From Karstenula rhodostoma CBS 690.94 (lineage: Eukaryota; Ascomycota; Dothideomycetes; Pleosporales; Didymosphaeriaceae): a stretch of DNA of 64,000 nt. The notes beneath the pieces were generated by a model. It was not told the origin of the DNA and searched no databases. It worked only from the letters and a program-made list of their open reading frames with translations. This document shows, in pieces, positions 1-12,410 of the stretch (its first letter is position 1; every line of letters begins with the position of its first letter). The stretch lies in NCBI GenBank assembly GCA_010093485.1, contig MU001495.1, positions 2,431,711 through 2,495,710 on the forward strand. Direction: 5' to 3'. A program made the translations under genes and the position numbers.

Positions 1-753
1 TGATGGATCTTACTCACGCTCCTGCCGAACCCCGCCCGGTCTGCACTGCTAATCCCATACCAGAGCATCCTCTTCTGCGCATTCCCCTGCGTGTTCGTCA
101 ACATGCCGAAGATCTTGGTCAGGATGCCGCTCGTCGCGCTGACGCCCGCCTTGCTGTACTGCTCCGTCGAGGGGTAGTTGAACATGAGGTCGGCCTCGAT
201 GAGGGTGCGGGTGGGCTTGTGGTTGAAGACGATTTCCTTGTTGGCGTGCGCGGGGACGTACTCCCAGTCGAATTCGCGGTCGAAGTCGGGGTCGATGGTG
301 GTGACGGGGTGGTCTTTGCTGAAGACGTGCGCGAAGGGGACGTCTTCGTTGTTTTGGGATTTGCGCTTCTCGGGGAGGCCTTCGGGGCCGAGGACTTGGG
401 CGTTGGGGTAGGCGGCGTGCCAGGGGCCGAGGAAGATGTGGTGCTGGAGGGGTGATGTCAGCGACTGGGTTGTGAAAAGCGCGGGGGAGGGAAAGACGCA
501 CTTCGATGTCGAGCGCGGTGATGTATTTGACTTCGCCCAGCTCGGCCACCTTCTGCTTGACCTCGTCTGTGAGCGCGACGGGTGAGAAGACGGCCAGGGA
601 GCCGTTCTGGAGGCGGACGACGGTGCCGCGTCCGCCAATCTTTATGCGACCGAAGCGCGCAAAGGGAACGGAGAAGGTGGTGATGGTGCGCGGGACGACT
701 TCCCGGATGACCATCACCTCGGCGGGGTTTGACGGTACGAGTTTGTCAGACAT
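1..753 (-). CDS. DUF4336 family protein (5' part; runs off the left edge)
   Basis: Two exons are visible, 753-502 and 443-18, joined by a 58-base GT-AG intron in phase 0. They give 226 residues. A canonical GTGAGT donor begins at base 17, so at least one more exon lies to the left of the window. The opening MSDKLVPSNPAEVMVIR and the later motifs HHIFLGPWHAAYP, IEADLMFNYPSTEQYS and KRMLWYGISSADRAGFG match the fungal DUF4336 family, which has a metallo-beta-lactamase-like layout. No enzymatic role is established that I know of, and I see no signal peptide or membrane segment. The ATG at 753 is the only good start. It is transcribed away from RRP45, on the same strand. Confidence 0.85.
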
Positions 754-1527
754 ATTGGTGGTTTATCGTCTGCTGGATTTCGCGAGAAAGAGATACGACA
801 CGGTGATCGGAAACTTGGGGAAGCTTGTGCTTGGTCGCTGCTCAGGACCCTGAGATTGCGAGACAATGACGCAATGTACTAGATCAGTATACAGTAGCCA
901 CACGCAAAGAATTCAGTGAATGTTAGCAGCTGGGCGGGTTAGCAAAACATATATAAATGCGCTGGCTGGCCGCGCCGCTGTGATTTGATATGTAACCCCC
1001 GTGGTCTGGTCATGTTAGACTGCAGTGGAGCTCCAGCTTGTGACGCGGTGTTGCGCAAGCAAACTGATGTCAAATGTCAACAGCCGAGGCGTTCCCATTG
1101 GGCGCCTGATGCCTTACCAGCATTCAGGGCTAGCCCACCACATCACGGACCCTAGGGAAATTCAAATTGACTGTGTTCGTCCGAAACGGTCGCCGCGACG
1201 GAGGTCTTATTGAAGATTTTGTTTATCTGGAGCACTGATATCGAAACCTGGTGGAGCAGCGCGGAGCTGCTTTGCCATTCTGAGCCCCCGAGGCGCTTGA
1301 AATTGTCGACGACCCTCGGCATGCTCTCGCTCGCGGCGAATAATTTGCCCAGAAGCATCCGGATCTCTGTCTTCTGTCCGGCCTAGCCAAAACGGGTATC
1401 AGATAATGTTGCGCATCTTGCGACTCGCCTTCGCCGACTTCGTATGCAACGCGCCAAGCCGCGCAGAGCGTATGCTTCTGGAACGCGACACAGTAGTAAT
1501 CCAAACTGGTGTTTTTGGGCTTCTTCT
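754..1527. other. Intergenic: DUF4336 promoter side and RRP45 3' side
   Basis: No convincing gene. The part next to 754 should hold the promoter of the minus-strand DUF4336 gene; an ATATAAAT-type stretch lies near 950. The remainder is downstream of RRP45. Short open frames here show no family resemblance. Confidence 0.5.
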
Positions 1528-2528
1528 TCATCCTACGGGCCTGTCAAACGGCCTGTCATTCTCAGCACTCAGCTCTGCCAATAATCCTCCGGCGTTTCTC
1601 TTTTTAGCGTCCTCGTCCAGCTGCGTCTGTATGAACTTGCTCATCTCTTTGACTTTCTGTAGGGCGAGATTTGTGAGGTTGAACAGCGCGTAAGGCTCCA
1701 CGGTTGCGCCTCCATACTTGGCAATCTGACACACTTCGCCATGTCGATTCATCGTGATGATGACTTCGCCGTTTCGAACTTGCTCTTCGGCAAGGTTCGC
1801 GTCTACCAGAAATAGCTCGCCCTCCTCGAAGTAGGAGAACGTCACGCAGAGCGGCTGGTGCAGTATCGAGAGAGGTATTGGATCGCGCTCGCGTATGCTC
1901 AGGACAGTTGCTTTCTCGCCTTCGACCACGACGTCTGGTCTTCGGAAATGCTGCAGTGCGGCCATGACTGCGATGCAGGATGCGTCGATGAGACCTCCAT
2001 CGTGGTCGATGATGTGGACGTCTGCGCGAAGGGCGAAGCACTTGAGGCCTGCGATGATGCATAGCGATTCTGTGTCGAGCGCATTGGACCGGCGAATGGC
2101 TTTCTCGAGGATTCGTGAAAGAACTACTTCTGCGTTTGTGGGCCTGGAAGCACAATCAGCTGTGTCCGGGCATATTCGTGAGGCTCAGTGACTGACCGGC
2201 CGACCTCAAAGGCTGGCGATGCCATGGGCGAGAACTCAGTTATGATCTGGAAGACGCCATCGAACTTGCGCTCGGGCGCAGGAGTCACCACATCCACGGA
2301 TATTCGTGCAATCACGCTGCTATGGTCAGCATATCGCAAAGCAAACCCTCCCGGCGATCCGTACCGTGTCTTGCCTAGCTGTACATCTGCAACGCCATAC
2401 TCGTCTCCGAAAGTTAGCTCCAACGCGCGGAATGCGTCGAAAGCGCGGCCGTCAAGACGGAGCTGCTCCTTGAGAGCGTCTTGAATGAACGCGCGCTCAT
2501 TGATGGATATCTGCGCTTCTTGAGGCAT
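1528..2528 (-). CDS. RRP45: Exosome complex component RRP45 (RNase PH-like)
   Basis: Two exons, 2528-2197 and 2143-1528, give 315 residues. The 53-base intron (GTCAGT donor, CAG acceptor) splits an Arg codon and restores the continuous motif FEVGRPTNAEVVLSRILEKA. RRP45 (human EXOSC9) is one of six RNase PH-type ring subunits of the RNA exosome, which acts in 3'-to-5' RNA processing and decay in nucleus and cytoplasm. Family blocks visible are LRLDGRAFDAFRALELTFG near the N-terminus, then ALDTESLCIIAG, DVHIIDHDGGLIDASC and AALQHFRRPDV. Eukaryotic ring subunits are normally catalytically inactive. It is divergent from the splicing gene CWC15, with 231 bases between start codons. Confidence 0.93.
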
Positions 2529-2759
2529 GTTTGCCTCTCATCAAAGTAGCAGCGTTGCGGTGCTGCAAGAAAGCTATGCGATTATGAAAAGATGGGCGGG
2601 GTCGGAGAATACATCCACCGCGGTCTTGGCGCCTGCGGCCTTTTCACCATGGCGCGCGACCTTCACTCTACGTTCAGGCACACCAACCCACAGGAACGCG
2701 AGAGACTCCCGAAACCTGATCGTTACTACCACGCGCACTACACCAAACACATCTACAAT
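2529..2759. promoter_or_regulatory. Shared divergent promoter of RRP45 and CWC15
   Basis: 231 bases separate the start codons of two oppositely transcribed RNA-processing genes, so both promoters must overlap or lie in this stretch. The plus-strand frame stays open from 2592 into CWC15, but family alignment favours the ATG at 2760. Confidence 0.6.
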
Positions 2760-3470
2760 ATGACGACCGCCCATAGACCGACGTTCGATCCCGCGCGCGG
2801 CAAAGAAGCAGCGCGTGGACCCGCATACCACCAGCGCCTGCTGCCCGCCCACACCTTCCTCAAGCACAGACAACCGGGACAAGGTGGCGATGCCGAGTCG
2901 ATCAAGCGTGACCTCCGCGCTGAACTTCTGGAGGCCGAAGCGCGCCACTTCGCGAAGAAGAACGGCACCTACGTCGAGGACGATGCCGCGGTCGACGCCA
3001 GCTCCGCACCAAAGCGTCCGCTAGAGGCCATCGAGGCAGGCGAGGAGCAAGACGCAGACGATGCAGACCAGAAGCGGCGGCGGATAGAAATGCTGGAAAA
3101 GTACCGCGATGTGGATGCAGACGACAGCGATGCGAGCAGCGAAAGTAGCGACGACGATGATGAGGAGGAGGATGAGACGGCCGCACTTCAGCGCGAACTC
3201 GAGAAGATTAAGAGAGAGAGGGCCGAAGCGAAAGCCAACGAGGACGCAGCACGCGCGGCAGAGGAGGAGGAGCAGCGCGAGATCGACGTAGCCCGCGGCA
3301 ACCCGCTGCTGAACAAGGGCGACTTCACCATGAAGCGCCGGTGGGACGACGACGTGGTTTTCAAGAATCAGGCGCGAGGCACAGAGGACAAGAACAAGAA
3401 GAAGGAGTTCATCAACGACATGCTCCGGTCAGACTTCCACAAGAAGTTCATGTCCAAATACGTTCGCTGA
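2760..3470 (+). CDS. CWC15: Pre-mRNA splicing factor CWC15 (Cwf15/AD002 family)
   Basis: Single exon, 236 residues. The family-typical start MTTAHRPTFDPARGK fixes the ATG at 2760, although the frame is open upstream to 2592. The protein is charged and mostly disordered. An N-terminal conserved box is followed by KRR-type basic patches and a Ser/Asp/Glu-rich tract in the middle, then a coiled-coil-like Lys/Glu/Arg stretch. The C-terminal block MKRRWDDDVVFKNQ with a basic tail is diagnostic for Cwc15. In yeasts Cwc15 belongs to the Prp19/Cdc5-associated part of the activated spliceosome. A nuclear role in splicing is inferred from the family. Confidence 0.95.
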   Translation: MTTAHRPTFDPARGKEAARGPAYHQRLLPAHTFLKHRQPGQGGDAESIKRDLRAELLEAEARHFAKKNGTYVEDDAAVDASSAPKRPLEAIEAGEEQDADDADQKRRRIEMLEKYRDVDADDSDASSESSDDDDEEEDETAALQRELEKIKRERAEAKANEDAARAAEEEEQREIDVARGNPLLNKGDFTMKRRWDDDVVFKNQARGTEDKNKKKEFINDMLRSDFHKKFMSKYVR

Positions 3471-4305
3471 GCGGGTCTGCTTGTATGCTCGGCTTGACAA
3501 CGTTTCATTGAACAGTTGTGGTCAGTGAATGCATGCCCACCATATTGGTCGTCGTTGACGAGTCATCGCAGTTCATTATACCCGCTGAGGTCAATGGCTG
3601 AATCCTTTTCTTATGCTTGCATGCATGGCGCAATGGTTATTGGCGTTCGGGAGGACTTTAGATGCTTACGTGAAGCATGGTGCGTGGGATACCCCAGATA
3701 TGCATGGGTTTGAGGGCCGGTTGCGTCACATGGACCCTTACCTTATCAGCGATCGTCAGCGCGCTGCCGTTTTGGGAACCCAACTTTTGCTCGTCTCGAC
3801 TACAGTTCAGTAACAGCACGCGGCCTTCAGTCGCCTACAACGACAGTATCCACACTACACTCCACTGTGTGAGGCAATGACCACGCCCTGCACGCGCCGT
3901 GAGTGAAGTCTCAAAATCTCAACTAACAATCTCTACCCTATCTTCCAAATTCTCGGTCTACGCGATAAGCACCGCCAACCAAGCTTCGCTCACCAATACC
4001 GCCCTGCCGCCCCCTCGTCCGATCCTCATACACAGACGCTTGCCGTGCTTGGCTTTTGCTTAGCATCGCAGTCTGGAGTGAATGGATCAGCGCGCGCGAC
4101 GCATGCCCCCAGCTGTGACGCCATGTGGCTCTCCCCAACATACAAATCACTAATTACATATAATGGGATCTTCTCCGCTCTAATCTAGCCTCACTTTGAC
4201 GTCTCATACATTCATCTACGTGCTATCCGTATCCCAAAGTTAGATTAGCTTCCGTCACACATACTTATCCACACCTACCCGCTCCCACACGCGACTATAA
4301 TCAAC
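3471..4305. other. Intergenic between CWC15 and a small glycine-rich gene
   Basis: No gene recognised. The last 200 bases are pyrimidine-rich and probably promoter or leader of the gene at 4306. Confidence 0.5.
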
Positions 4306-4892
4306 ATGGCAGGCTACGGCAACGTCAACGCGCCCGACCTCTCCCCCAACGACCTCGAAACCCAGCACTCGGAAACCCGCTTCGGCCGCGACGACTCCCA
4401 TCCGTATTCCAATCCGCACGAGACGTACGGCAGCGGGACGACGGGCGGTGCGGGCTTCGGTACGTCTTTTTTCTTCCCCCTCCCTCCCCTCATGTTCCTC
4501 TTCTCTCTTACGTGATCTCTCCACACCCCACCCTAGCCACTTCATGTCCACAGGAAGACCACACATAATGCTAATACACCCCAGGCAACAAATCCGCCCC
4601 CGACGCCCCGCTCGACACAGACAACTCGCACTTCCGCTTCGGCTCGCACCAAGACACCTCGCCCTATTCCGGCGGCACGCGGCACGGCAGCGGCAGCACG
4701 GGGGGCGCAGGCTACGGCAACAAGACGGGGAGTTTTGGCGAGTCGCAGGATTCCTCGCTGGGGAAGGTGCTCGAGAAGGTGGGGCATGCGGTGAAGAATG
4801 AGGGGTTGGTGGAGAAGGGGCATGCGAAGAGAGTGGAGAAGGGGCTGGGGAGGTCGGAGGGGGAGTTGGAGGGGAAGTATGAGGCGAACTAG
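4306..4892 (+). CDS. Small hydrophilic glycine-rich protein with two GGAG(F/Y)GNK repeats
   Basis: Two exons, 4306-4459 and 4585-4892, give 153 residues. The 125-base intron (GTACGT donor, CCCCAG acceptor) splits a Gly codon. The protein is soluble, with no signal peptide or membrane span. Two copies of a GSG(T/S)TGGAG(F/Y)GNK motif lie around residues 42-54 and 86-98, each preceded by a Ser/His/Pro/Tyr-rich stretch. A basic, probably helical C-terminus follows (LGKVLEKVGHAVKNEGLVEKG, then a Glu/Gly-rich end). This resembles small fungal stress or late-embryogenesis-like proteins, but I cannot assign a named family. The first exon is C-rich in third positions and the 3' end is strongly G-rich. 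Confidence 0.75.
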
Positions 4893-5867
4893 GGAGGGGG
4901 TGGGTTGGGGGGTGGAGGGGGAGGTTTGATATCCTAGTGCGGGTTAATATATGCTTTGGTGTTGCTTTTATTCGCTTCTGGGTCGGGGCGCTGGAATGGT
5001 GCAGTGTACTTCGGATGGGTATTGGTGGTACAGGAGACCTCATATACCGATTTGATAGGTAAGGTACATACCCAATCACCCCCAAGCCTGCTAGTAAGGA
5101 AAACGACAAACCAGTACCACAGACGAAAGAGTGATTCGATACTGACGAATTCATTCAAACTAGCCCGAAGGGAGTTTGCATTCATTTCAACATGTTTATA
5201 TACTTCTGTGGATAGACTGTCCTGAAGGCTCCTAGGTTTTCGTGGCTATGGAGTATCCAGAGCTCGATGTGTGGTTGACTTGTTGCGATGTTGGGGGTCC
5301 TTCATCTCGCATATGCATGTACGGGTGTGGAATGTCCTGTACTAGCATCGCTACGCTTGGACACTTTTCTTTTGAAAGAAAGTTGTGCATTAACTGTTAT
5401 GTGGCTTGGTGTCTAGACGCAATGAAATAAGCTGGTAGAACCATTCGTTGTCACGAATGCCTGTGGTACAAAGCGCCCTCGATGTCGGGACGCTTCGCCC
5501 ATTGCAGTATCTACGGACGCTACGTCTGGGCGAGAACTCACCAGTTTATGGGTTTCTGTTCATTATTGAATTTCCATTTTCTAGAGCTTGGACTAAGGGA
5601 CACGGGTCGTTCCATACCAAACCACATAGTCCCTCTCGACGTAACCTTGCGTATCCCGGCTCTCTCAAGTTTTCGGTAACGTTTTTATTGCCTAAATAGG
5701 ACAGTTCGCTGCGAGGATGATAGCACGCATCCTTTTGTACTACTCATTAGAAATTCAGCGACGTCTCGCGAACACACACAACATCTTCCAACACTGCCCA
5801 AACCTCCATTCACAGTCAAATGCATTGTGATGTACCCCGCACCATGTCCACCCATCCCTTCCCCCAC
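4893..5867. other. Intergenic between convergent genes
   Basis: 3' flanks of the glycine-rich gene (+) and the tyrosinase gene (-). No coding signal. A G-rich tract (about 4891-4925) follows the first stop codon. Confidence 0.5.
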
Positions 5868-7368
5868 CTACTCATAAACATAACAGAACGGTCCCGCAAC
5901 GGTGCTCACCAGATCCTTGATCGGGTACTTCTTCCCATCGACGTTGAGCACCTCGAGGTCCACGGCGTCGCTCAGCGTCGCCGCCTTCCCGCCGCCCATC
6001 ATGCTCGTCCCGCCGGCAATGACCTGCTGCCGCTTCGAGAAGTCTTGCGTCTGCCAGATGTGCCACACGCGGTCGATCATGCTGTGGTGAAGCCAGAAGG
6101 CGGGGTCGCCGGGGGAGACGTAGAAGTCTGGGGGAGGTCAGTGTGGTAAGCCAAGAGAGAGGGTCTAAGCGGAAAAAGAGAGTAAGTAGAGAAGAAAAGA
6201 AGTGTTGATCTAAGAAGCAAAGACGTACCGGATCCTGGGTCTCCGGAAATGGTGAAGTGACCAGCAGGATGCACGCCGGTGCCAGACTGCATCTGGTTCT
6301 GGAAGTTTGCGATGGTGCTCTGGCTGGTGATTAGGGCGGCGATCTTGGCCGTCGACGCGTCGCGCTGTGAGAGGTAGTTTGAGATGTCGCGCTTGATACA
6401 GCGGGGGTTGTAGCCGTAGCCGTCGCTGCGGGGGTTCTTGGGCGGTGAGGTATCGCCTAGGGTGGCCATAGGGCTGGACAGAGTCAGCATGTATGATGGG
6501 CAAGAAGCATACTGGATTGGAAGTAGAGAAGGTCGATTAGGTGGACATACCCTAGGTTGACCTTCATGTCTTTGAACGGGCCACTGGCAATGCACCCGCC
6601 GCCGTTGCCAGCAGGCTTCATGCCGTTGCTGTTGTGCGTTACTTTTTCTCCCTGGCCGCTGATGCTGGTTTCGCTGCCGTCGAAGATGGGCGACGTTTCG
6701 GGGCTGGATGCCCATCTGCCCCAGTCCCAGTACTGTATTTTTTAGTCAGCGCGAGGTCGATGGCGGGATACATGTCAATTTTACAGGTTGGGTTCCGTTG
6801 TAGCCGCATTCGGTTCTCAAAGCTTGCTCGTATGCGAATGTAAAGTATCGATGCCACGAAAGAAAATTACCCTGAGTGAAGTCAGATCTTCGGCCCAGAT
6901 CAAGCAAGTTGTGAGACTCACAGTGCCGTGTATGGACATGGTGTTCTTCATGTGGATAGCGACGAAGTCATCATACCGAGACTTCGCTCCCGGGTATGAT
7001 GTGGCAGACAGTTTAGAGGGTGCCTTGGTGATACCTGAATCACGTTCAGTTATGGAGCGTGCTTTTGTTCTTGGAGACATATACACAAGACTGCGGCAAT
7101 GTATGCCTTCTTCTCTGCGGCAGTGATGTCGCCCCTCCACGGCTAAGTTAGTGATTTCGATTTTTTTCTCAGAGACTATCACATACCATTCTTTCCTGAC
7201 CTGCAACTTGCCCTTTGTACAAGTCGCTGACTTCGCAACCTCCGCATCCACAGCAGCCCTGCCCTTGATCTGCAAATCGCTCACCGCATCCGCAGCACAA
7301 AGGGCACTAAGTAAGCTCAGCGCAACTAAGAGGGCATACAGCCCCCGCAGTGTTGAGCCACCGGCCAT
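5868..7368 (-). CDS. Secreted tyrosinase / polyphenol oxidase (type-3 copper)
   Basis: Seven exons: 7368-7187, 7134-7085, 7034-6922, 6871-6785, 6732-6551, 6473-6229 and 6127-5868. Together they encode 372 residues with every intron GT-AG. The start at 7368 gives a clear signal peptide (hydrophobic core LYALLVALSLLSALCA). Tyrosinases bind two coppers and oxidise phenols to quinones, for example in pigment formation. Visible copper ligands are H105, H113 and H122 (IHGTGNFLSWHRYF) for CuA, and H273, H277 (GVHPAGHF) and H300 (FWLHHSMIDRVW) for CuB. The central domain is therefore complete. There is no long C-terminal lid domain, so this is the short secreted type rather than the approximately 600-residue intracellular type. 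Substrate is unknown; catechol oxidase or o-aminophenol oxidase activity is also possible. Confidence 0.92.
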
Positions 7369-10300
7369 CTTGGAGAAAGCGAGGTATTCGAGCCACTTCG
7401 ATAGACACACAACACCGTGTTGGAGAAGTGCACCCCGCCTTATACAATGCAGGCCATGAGTAAGCGCCCGTGCCTGGATACAAGACCGTCGGGACGCCCA
7501 ACTGGTCGAGTGCCGACAGCATATACAACGATAGAGAGCGGATAGATAAGTGCGTTATTACTGGGTGCAGGGGGCAAGTATGCATGTAATGGCATACCTC
7601 TAGGGTGCGCGCCAACCAAGAGATGGCATCGAAGTACGGCAGATTCGAGATAATCTAAGGGACGCCGGTAGCCGCGGGGAAGCTGTTGGGGAAAAGGAAA
7701 TGGTCACGGTACGCGTAACTGAACAATATCGTTCCGACGCAGGTCTGTCAACGATGATTTGGGGATGGCAGCTCGAATGACGGAACTGTCGCCTGGACCA
7801 GAAGATAGTTCTTGTTACTGTAGGCTGCAGTACTCATCCTTTCCCCAAAGATCTCGCGGACTAGAGACAAAGATTGGGTGCAAACGGGTCACTGTTGGTT
7901 CAGCAAGGGGTGTTGATTACAGTGCCCAGTCCAACTTCCTTGGCCTTGACCAACTTCAAATTTTCTTCTTCGATCCAAGATGAAGTTTAATATCGAGAAG
8001 GCCTCAAATGGCTACCGGAGCAGAGCACGAGCTTTGCAAACGTGGTGGCGTCGAATCCTTGTTCAGGAAGTATGGCACCGATACAGTAGTATACGAGCGG
8101 GGCGGAGTGGTAATTGAGTGCTTGCTTATGGATTATGATTTTATTCGGGTATTGGTGAGCCAGTCGCGAAGGTAGAACTCGTCTTTTCCTAAGTTTATGA
8201 GCAGCGTTGCTGAATCGGACTCTACATGGTGTTCATGGAATAATAGGAGAAACTTCGAGTGTCGTGCGAAAGCGGTGACACCACGTTTCAAACCTCGTGG
8301 CAGATGCATTGGAGCGTCTGTAATTCGTCGGATCGCAATCTCGCAATAAGTCAACGCATTCTACCGGCAGACGCCTTCGTTTATTCCTGTCAGCCGATGC
8401 GAGATGCCAAGGTAGCCGCACTGAACACGAAAACTAGATTTGCATCTGGATGTCAGCCTGTACTGCTATCAAAGCTGCGCGGCGATGCAAAAGGATGAGG
8501 GCGGTGACAGGAGCATTGGTCGCTGAAGCCAAATCCCTTCTGTGGTTGTTCTAGTACAAGTTTCAAGTGGGGTACGCAGGTCCAGCTTTTTGATCGTAAC
8601 ATTAAACGAACTTCCATGACGCGATGCGCTAGCGGCGAATCCCTTCACATTCGTATGCTCTCGGATAGATTAGTGCTTAGTTGGGACGGGTTTTGAACGT
8701 CGAGCATCCAACAATCGTCGTAGAGGTGACGTTACCTTCTGGCTGAATGCCGAATCCGAACCATGGTTGTTGCAATATATCCCCGCAATTCGAGATTCCG
8801 GCTGTCGGTGCCAGATCTTTGCGGGGATAGATTGCTACGCAGCGATGAATCCGATACACGGGTTGCAACGCTGTGTAACTGAGCCTTGTCAGGTCTAAAA
8901 CATCTTGCCTTATTTATCATTTGGAGGGAAATAATGACAAAGACATCGAGTTATCGAGTGTGTAGAGTACAAAAATGATCACAAAAAGGTGTCTTCCTTA
9001 GCTCACAGTTCAAAAATAAACGTATTCAAAAAAGAATGTCAGAAAAAAGCAAATCTTCTTTATCGTAGGTAGTGGCAATCTCGGTATGGCGCATCAATGT
9101 GTTAGTCTTCGTTGCATTGAGATTACTTTCCACAGTGAGCTTAATGAGACCATGGTTGAAGCTGCACGTCAGGGAGATCTATGTCTGTTCTCGTCTCAGT
9201 AAGTCGATCGGAAGCCTGCAGGTGGTAGCGAAGTCGAAGGGCTAGAAGCGTAAAGCCGCAGCATCTTTCCGGGTATCGGAAGCATCACTCCGTCTTCCAT
9301 CCTGTGTCCTTCTACGCCCAGGTAGAAGACAGTTCCATCAGAGGCAAGTTCTGCTAGAGACTATCCTTAAACCTCAAGGTGGGTACAATGTAGATCGGCC
9401 ATGCCCAGTCCTCGATGTTCGTCCTGGACAGAAACAGAAGCAATAATTTATGACGATAAGAAGAACCGAGCCCAAATTTTTATTTGGTCGAGCAATCACA
9501 TATCGATGATTAACTTTAAGTCCAGGTTATTCGAATACACGGTTACATCCACAATTACCCCCGCAACATCATCTCCACGGCATAACATGACAAAGTAGAT
9601 ATACAGAGTCACCGAATATACATCAAACAATCTCTTTACGTGTAGCCATCCCCTGATACTAAAAAATGAACATCCCAGCAGCTGTTCTTGCTCAATTCCA
9701 CCAGCTAAGTCCGCCGGTATAGTCGTTGCTATTTCTTCGAGTATCTGTCTGGCGCATCTTAACCGCGTAGTAGCCATTTGAGGCCAAACTGTAGACCCCA
9801 CAGCGCGTCTGATGGAGATTAATGGGATTGTGTTCGCGTGCGCGTGTAGAAACTCAATATTCGTCTTGCAGCAAGAGCACAATGTGGTATTCTCAGAGGT
9901 TGGAGGATACCAGATACCCGCGCCGCCCTCCTGGAAAACCAAATGACGAAAGTAGAACCCGAAAGCTAGACCGCAGATAGAGTGAGGTATCATGCTAATC
10001 CATGGTTCATGAGATTGTAGCGGCACAATTCACTCACAACCTTCGTCTCAACAAGTGCCCCAGATTCGCAAAACCAAAAAGCTGTATTCTATATACTGGT
10101 CCTCAGATTAGCTCTCCTGCTGTTCTCAACCGCAGCCACAGCTCCGCCTCCGCACTTCCATGCATCAGCATCACCAGGCTACGCTCAACTTTGGCTTTAA
10201 TGCCCCATCAGGGACATCATCACCGGACCCTTGACCCTTTCACAGCACTTGTCTGCTCCAGGCCGAAAGACTTTCCACCCACCATCCAACCGCACGCGCG

Positions 10301-11220
10301 CACAACAACAAACAACCAGTCACCCCCGCACACAACCCGCAGGCGACGCTCGGATTGAAAACTACGTGTTAGTCGTCATCAGCCGCCCTCGCGGGCTGCC
10401 TCGACCCTTTTACTTTTTCCTCAATGCGCGGCGGGGGCGGTTGCGGCGCGGGGTTAGGGACCATGCGAGCGGAGATAAACGTGCTTGACTTGGGAGACAA
10501 GGCACTCCCTCTGATATCTGTTCTCTGAGACGCCCGGGGAGACGCCTCCAGCCATGGGGGCCGCGCGGGTGATTAGCCCGCTTGGGCTTCCTGACTGGCG
10601 GAGGGATTTTCGGTCATCGGGATCTACGGAGGTTAGCGAGAGCTGGGAAGGTGCTCTGCAACGTGCGGTGCGGGCTGGGTGAGTTCGGTGGACTTACTCG
10701 CTGCTTGGGGTGGGTGTGGAGAGAAGGTCGGAGGACGTGGAGCGACGCGCTGATTTAGGCGCGGCGCGACGTCACGGGACGCGCTAGTGCGGATTAGTAT
10801 CTCGAGCGCTGGGACTTGTAATACATACTACGTGAAGGCGAACATACTGGCACAGATCTTACATGTGACTGTACTCAGCACAGAGCTCTTAGCATGCTGC
10901 CTCCCTCAGATTTAGCCATGACACTCATGTCTCATTCACTTTAAGGACTGGAGTCGAGCATATGAGGGGTTGACGTCTTCAATCCTGGGACAGATATATG
11001 AACAGTGACGCTAGGAGTAAGAGAAACGCTATCAATGCCGTCCGACCGACCCGGACAAACAACCTCATCCAGCCCTGTACATGATCAATCCACCAACACC
11101 AGATGCCAATGCTCATCCAACCTCTGACCCATCCAAGTCTTTTGCGTATACAACGTCGACTCTTCAGTGTTCATTCTTTCGCCTTCTAGAACCAATGAGA
11201 TCCATCTCATCGGTGCAGTT
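7369..11220. other. Long gene-free stretch with a GC-rich island
   Basis: 3.85 kb without a gene I can support. 8.9-9.1 kb is AT-rich with A-runs. The longest open frame (minus strand, 10026-9496) has no recognisable motif and is probably chance. About 10380-10800 is a conspicuous GC-rich block without a plausible frame. It contains a GACGTCAC (CRE-like) element near 10768 and a short GCGGG/CCCGC hairpin near 10568-10584. It could be an unannotated promoter or non-coding RNA. Confidence 0.4.
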
Positions 11221-12410
11221 CTAAAACCTATCCCTCTGCCTGGCGCGGTAGACCGTATACCCAACGTATGCTCCGGTAACGGCCAGTCCGAACAGCACAA
11301 ACTTAAACAAGAACCAGCTCCAGCTGCCGCTTTCGCTGCTCTCCTTCGGCCTCACTGCGCTGCTGGCCGTCTTTTTGCCGGTGTTGGACGAGGATGACGA
11401 CCCGCCCTTCGTATACAGGTTCTGCGTGCGCACACTGATGATATCGTGGTTGTCGGACAGCTCGCCGGTTTCGGCAGAGAAGCCAAGGTAAGCCACAGGA
11501 GGCACTTTGAAGTTTTCAATCTCGAAGCACTCGGTCCATTCGTCTTCTTGCTTGTACTGGATGTCCAGCTTGAGGGACTTGTCGGCGAAGTAGGTGAAGC
11601 GTGCTTTCGTGGGGATTCCGGCGTTACGGATACCCCTGGCCTGTAAACAATGTTAGCATACATCTCTCCTCCCATCTGACCCCATAATCATCCGGAATGG
11701 TGATGGGTTCGTACCGAGCATCCGGCGACCTCGTTCGCCTTGCCGTCGTTGTCCTTGTCGTACGGTGTGTTCCCATCACCGCTCATGGCCATGATATAGG
11801 GGAACACGGTGCCGGGCCGGTTGTTCTTGTACGTGTCAAAGAAGACGCCGAGGCCTTCAAACTTGTCGGCGGCGCCAAAAACGTTGCCCTGCGTGGCGCG
11901 CTGCTTGGTGAGCCACATTGCGAAACCATCGCCGTAGAGGTTGCCTTGGCCGGAGATCTTGAATTCAACCATGATCTAGAAGCGTGAGCTGGTACTTGTG
12001 CTAGACGAAGAGCAAGACGGTGCGTACCTCCCAGTTCGTCGCGGTCAGTGGCACGCGCGAGAAGATCCAGCCGTCGCGCGAGGCCTTGTCTGAGGCCAAG
12101 CGGATGTACTTGTCTGTGCGGATGATGCAGTCGCCGCCAAAGTCCCACCAGCGGCTTTGCATGTCGGAGTCGAGGTATGGCTGTAGCAGATCAATACTGA
12201 GTCCTCCGTGTGCATCGCATACGGGCTGCGCTTACAGTCTCGAGACTATGTGTCCGCAACTGTATTGATTAGCAGGTGTTGGCTGCATCTCGACAGGCCC
12301 AGGCTCACAGTGATGGCCTTGATGTCTGGATGCTCCTCCAGCCCCAGGCCCAGCGCGCCCGTCAAGCTCCCCGCCAGCAGGCACAAGCTCGTCCATTGCT
12401 TCCCGAACAT
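11221..12410 (-). CDS. L-type (VIP36/ERGIC-53-like) cargo lectin of the secretory pathway
   Basis: Five exons: 12410-12309, 12259-12236 (only 8 codons), 12180-12028, 11975-11715 and 11640-11221. They give 319 residues, all joins in phase 0. It is a type I membrane protein with a signal peptide at about 1-22, a legume-like lectin domain, a Ser-rich stalk, one membrane span near 290-311 and a short tail. Diagnostic blocks are LRTHSLETPYLDSDMQSRWW, DFGGDCIIRTDKYIRLASD, YGDGFAMWLTK, LGVFFDTYKNN and the paired cysteines of the lectin fold. Such lectins bind high-mannose glycoproteins and cycle between ER and Golgi. The tail ends RQRDRF, with a terminal Phe but no KKXX ER-retrieval signal. It is divergent from TIM13. 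Confidence 0.92.

Noticed and set aside
9496..10026. 176-residue minus-strand open frame in the 7.4-11.2 kb gap
   Set aside because: No signal peptide, motif or codon-bias support, and its composition matches non-coding flanks; most likely chance.
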